The translations under genes and the position numbers were made by a program. Shown here one piece after another: positions 23,771-25,018 of a stretch of DNA of 25,018 bases; within the stretch, counting starts at the first letter, position 1, and each line of letters begins with the position of its first letter. The notes under the pieces were generated by a model. It was not told the origin of the DNA and made no database searches. It saw only the letters and a program-made list of their open reading frames with translations. This DNA comes from JBFJVZ01 sp041623895 (GTDB taxonomy: Bacteria > Planctomycetota > Planctomycetia > Pirellulales > Pirellulaceae). Where the stretch lies: contig JBFJVZ010000056.1 of assembly GCA_041623895.1 (NCBI GenBank), positions 1-25,018 on the forward strand, read 5' to 3'.

Positions 23771-24223
23771 TCAATCGCGTTTGCTAAACAATTGATCGCA
23801 TTGGCGATCAAGCACACCGCCGATCAATTCACATTGGTGAAATGAATTACGGTCCAATACCTCCTGTGCAGGTATGTCGATCTGATTCCAGCCCAGTCTG
23901 GCAAGCGTTTGAATCGACGTTCCAAAAACGACCATTGGCAGCCGAGCCCATAAGATCGCGCTCATGCACATCGGGCACGGTTCGGCAGTGGAATACAAAG
24001 CCAAAGCTGATACATCTTTCGCAAGATTAAGTTCGGCGAGTTTATTCAGAGCGTCGATCTCCCCATGCCAAATCGGGTTTTCCGCCGCCCGGTTCCAACC
24101 CTCGGCAATGATTTGTTGGTCTCGGCGATCGACGATCACCGAAGCAAACGGACGATCGCTGTGCCGCTGCGCCAAATCAATCGCGCGTCGCATGAAACGT
24201 TCGTGTTGCAATAGATCAGACAT
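23771..24223 (-). CDS. Cytidine/guanine deaminase-family nucleoside deaminase
   Basis: The 150-residue protein has the zinc deaminase signature. HGE (His53 and the catalytic Glu55) replaces the usual H-A-E, and PCPMC carries the zinc ligands Cys83 and Cys86. The opening FMRRAIDLAQRHSDRPFASVIVD is typical of TadA and guanine deaminase relatives, and the length fits. WARLPMVVFGTSIQTLARLGWNQIDIPAQEVL is closer to the stand-alone nucleoside or guanine deaminase group than to TadA. It would hydrolytically deaminate a purine or pyrimidine base or nucleoside in the cytoplasm; the substrate is open. It converges with the small orphan gene, 9 bp apart. Its upstream flank is the palindrome cluster at 24304-24577. 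Confidence 0.88.
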   Translation of the reverse strand: MSDLLQHERFMRRAIDLAQRHSDRPFASVIVDRRDQQIIAEGWNRAAENPIWHGEIDALNKLAELNLAKDVSALALYSTAEPCPMCMSAILWARLPMVVFGTSIQTLARLGWNQIDIPAQEVLDRNSFHQCELIGGVLDRQCDQLFSKRD

Positions 24224-24303
24224 GCTTCTTGCTGGTTTGCTATTGAGTGCGCCGGGTGCGTCGTTACTTGCACGAAGCGCAAGTTTTGCTGTCGCGCTAT
24301 TCT

Positions 24304-24370
24304 GGTAACCCGCCGCGTAAGCAAGGGAAAACGGGTCTTGATTCTTTCCTCGCTGACGCTTCGGGTTACC
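24304..24370. repeat. REP-like palindrome 1 of the pre-tRNA cluster
   Basis: GGTAACCCGCCGCGTAAGC at 24304-24322, continuing to 24330, is matched by the complement of 24345-24370 (GGTAACCCGAAGCGTCAGC...). The loop is about 14 bases. I associate this GGTAACCCGAAGCG arm with REP palindromes of planctomycete genomes. It lies in the gap upstream of the deaminase gene. Confidence 0.8.
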
Positions 24371-24382
24371 AAAAACACCATG

Positions 24383-24466
24383 TTTTTATACAAATGCGCA
24401 AGATCAAAAAGCGCAAGCGAGTGAACAAAGTATGGCCAATCCACTCGCTTGCGCGTCGTATAAAAA
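24383..24466. repeat. REP-like palindrome 2 of the pre-tRNA cluster
   Basis: The inner arms GCGCAAGCGAGTG (24411-24423) and CACTCGCTTGCGC (24442-24454) are a perfect 13-bp match. Outer arms TTTTTATAC (24383-24391) and GTATAAAAA (24458-24466) also pair, with a bulged GCGCAAGATCAAAAA segment on the left that repeats the GCGCAAG motif. Confidence 0.8.
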
Positions 24467-24483
24467 CCAGTTGCGCGGTAACT

Positions 24484-24577
24484 GGGAGGGCGAAGCTCCC
24501 GCTGAGCCGTTGCGTTCTCGGCAAACTGCGGCTCGGCAGGAGCTTGGCCCTCCCGTTCTGAGACGAAGCCTAGTTTT
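24484..24577. repeat. REP-like palindrome 3 of the pre-tRNA cluster
   Basis: GGGAGGGCGAAGCTCC starts the left arm at 24484, which runs to GAGCCG at 24509. The right arm at 24529-24554 (CGGCTCGGCAGGAGCTTGGC...) is its near-complement. The right end continues GAGACGAAGCCTAGTTTTTTT, nearly identical to the right end of the palindrome at 6797-6898. The T-run gives this copy terminator potential upstream of the tRNA gene. Together with the two preceding palindromes it fills most of the 418-bp gap between the deaminase start and the tRNA; I see no gene there. Confidence 0.75.
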
Positions 24578-24641
24578 TTTGCGGCGTCTAGATTCCAAAG
24601 TCGCGCTATCCAGATAGAATACGCTAAACACGATTGCACCA

Positions 24642-24714
24642 GCGGGTGTAACTCAGTTGGCAGAGTGACAGCTTCCCAAGCTGTATGTCGCGGGTTCGAA
24701 TCCCGTCACCCGCT
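24642..24714 (+). tRNA. tRNA-Gly (anticodon CCC)
   Basis: The 73-base cloverleaf is complete. Acceptor arms are GCGGGTG (24642-24648) and CACCCGC (24707-24713), with discriminator T. The anticodon stem is ACAGC/GCTGT (24668-24672 with 24680-24684) and the loop TTCCCAA has anticodon CCC at 24675-24677. The T-arm is GCGGG-TTCGAAT-CCCGT (24690-24706). The U73 discriminator is usual for bacterial tRNA-Gly. CCA is not encoded. It reads GGG codons. Confidence 0.95.
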
Positions 24715-24967
24715 CTGGCGAAAAACCCCAATGCCACGTGTTTTGCCGGGTTTTCTCTGGTCCGCACCGGACCTCATGAGCCTTGCCCAAGTTATCAGGA
24801 GTAAGCTCAGATTTACCACGTTGACCAGCTTTTGGTGCAACAGTTGGTGCAACGGTTCGCGAACCGTCTTCAGTGCCGGTCGCAAGCGATTGTTGGGGCG
24901 TCGATCCAGCGGCTCCGATACTCGGCAAATGCGAGCGACCGGCATTTTTCTTTGGACCGACCCCTCA
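24653..24967 (-). pseudogene. Possible remnant of an integrase C-terminal tail, antisense to tRNA-Gly
   Basis: A - strand frame, bounded upstream by a TGA at 24965-24967, reads TVAPTVAPKAGQRGKSE and ends ERVTGFEPATYSLGSC. The final part is the antisense of the tRNA, a well-known source of spurious GFEPATYSLG peptides. The VAPTVAP stretch resembles, from memory, the variable tails of planctomycete tyrosine recombinases, many of which sit at tRNA genes. No catalytic motif of an integrase is seen up to the window end, and the frame is closed by a stop. So this is at most a decayed tail, or the gene is frameshifted just outside view. The rest of 24715-25018 shows no other gene. An AAAACCC (24722-24728)/GGGTTTT (24748-24754) stem could terminate the tRNA transcript. 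Confidence 0.3.
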
Positions 24968-25018
24968 TCCAACGCCGTTAAGCGTTTCTTGTTCGTGTTA
25001 CGCGGGCTGTTATTCGTA

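Noticed and set aside
24304..24577. CRISPR array
   Set aside because: The repeats are three different palindromes, not one direct repeat with unique spacers, and no cas gene is present in the window.

Overview
The window looks like chromosome from a planctomycete, most likely of the Pirellulaceae (Rhodopirellula-like). This is inferred from several things: moderately GC-rich DNA; an LptF/LptG permease and surface-polysaccharide genes, implying an outer membrane; a desaturase/acyltransferase/glycosyltransferase trio resembling carotenoid tailoring genes; and many GC-rich inverted repeats between genes that resemble the REP-type palindromes common in that group. No rRNA or marker gene settles the taxonomy.

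Layout. Positions 1-4122 hold a surface-polysaccharide block on the + strand: a methyltransferase, an O-antigen ligase-like membrane protein, a membrane acyltransferase and a low-molecular-weight tyrosine phosphatase. Positions 4141-6745 (- strand) hold a DUF3524/QTMAN-type glycosyltransferase and a UDP-sugar 6-dehydrogenase of the WbpA type. Two large palindromes bracket the dehydrogenase. Positions 7035-10914 (- strand) carry an LptF/LptG-like permease, a membrane-anchored PP2C phosphatase and a nitroreductase-like protein. Positions 11246-14769 (+) form a compact operon of CrtI/CrtN-type desaturase, PlsC-type acyltransferase and CrtQ/HpnB-type glycosyltransferase, read as the end of a carotenoid pathway. 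Positions 14835-16426 (-) hold a secreted alpha/beta hydrolase followed by a hemolysin III/PAQR protein.

Position 16731 starts an unrecognised 406-residue protein. Its N-terminal half looks SLOG/DprA-like, and its C-terminal half recalls AbiGi/DUF2971-type or ADP-ribosyltransferase-like proteins. It is the best candidate for new biology. NadA (quinolinate synthase) follows, with a clear promoter.

Positions 19564-23761 hold a redox module. On the - strand are a tetraheme cytochrome c, a Tat-exported ferredoxin-like subunit and an NrfD/HybB-type quinol-interacting membrane subunit. Divergent on the + strand are a four-cluster NapG/MauM-like ferredoxin and a coupled 95-residue orphan. No molybdopterin catalytic subunit lies between them. 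The divergent control region contains two adjacent 19-bp direct repeats.

The end of the window has a nucleoside deaminase, a cluster of three palindromes, a tRNA-Gly(CCC), and antisense to the tRNA a short reading frame that resembles the C-terminal tail of a planctomycete integrase. This suggests an old integration site.
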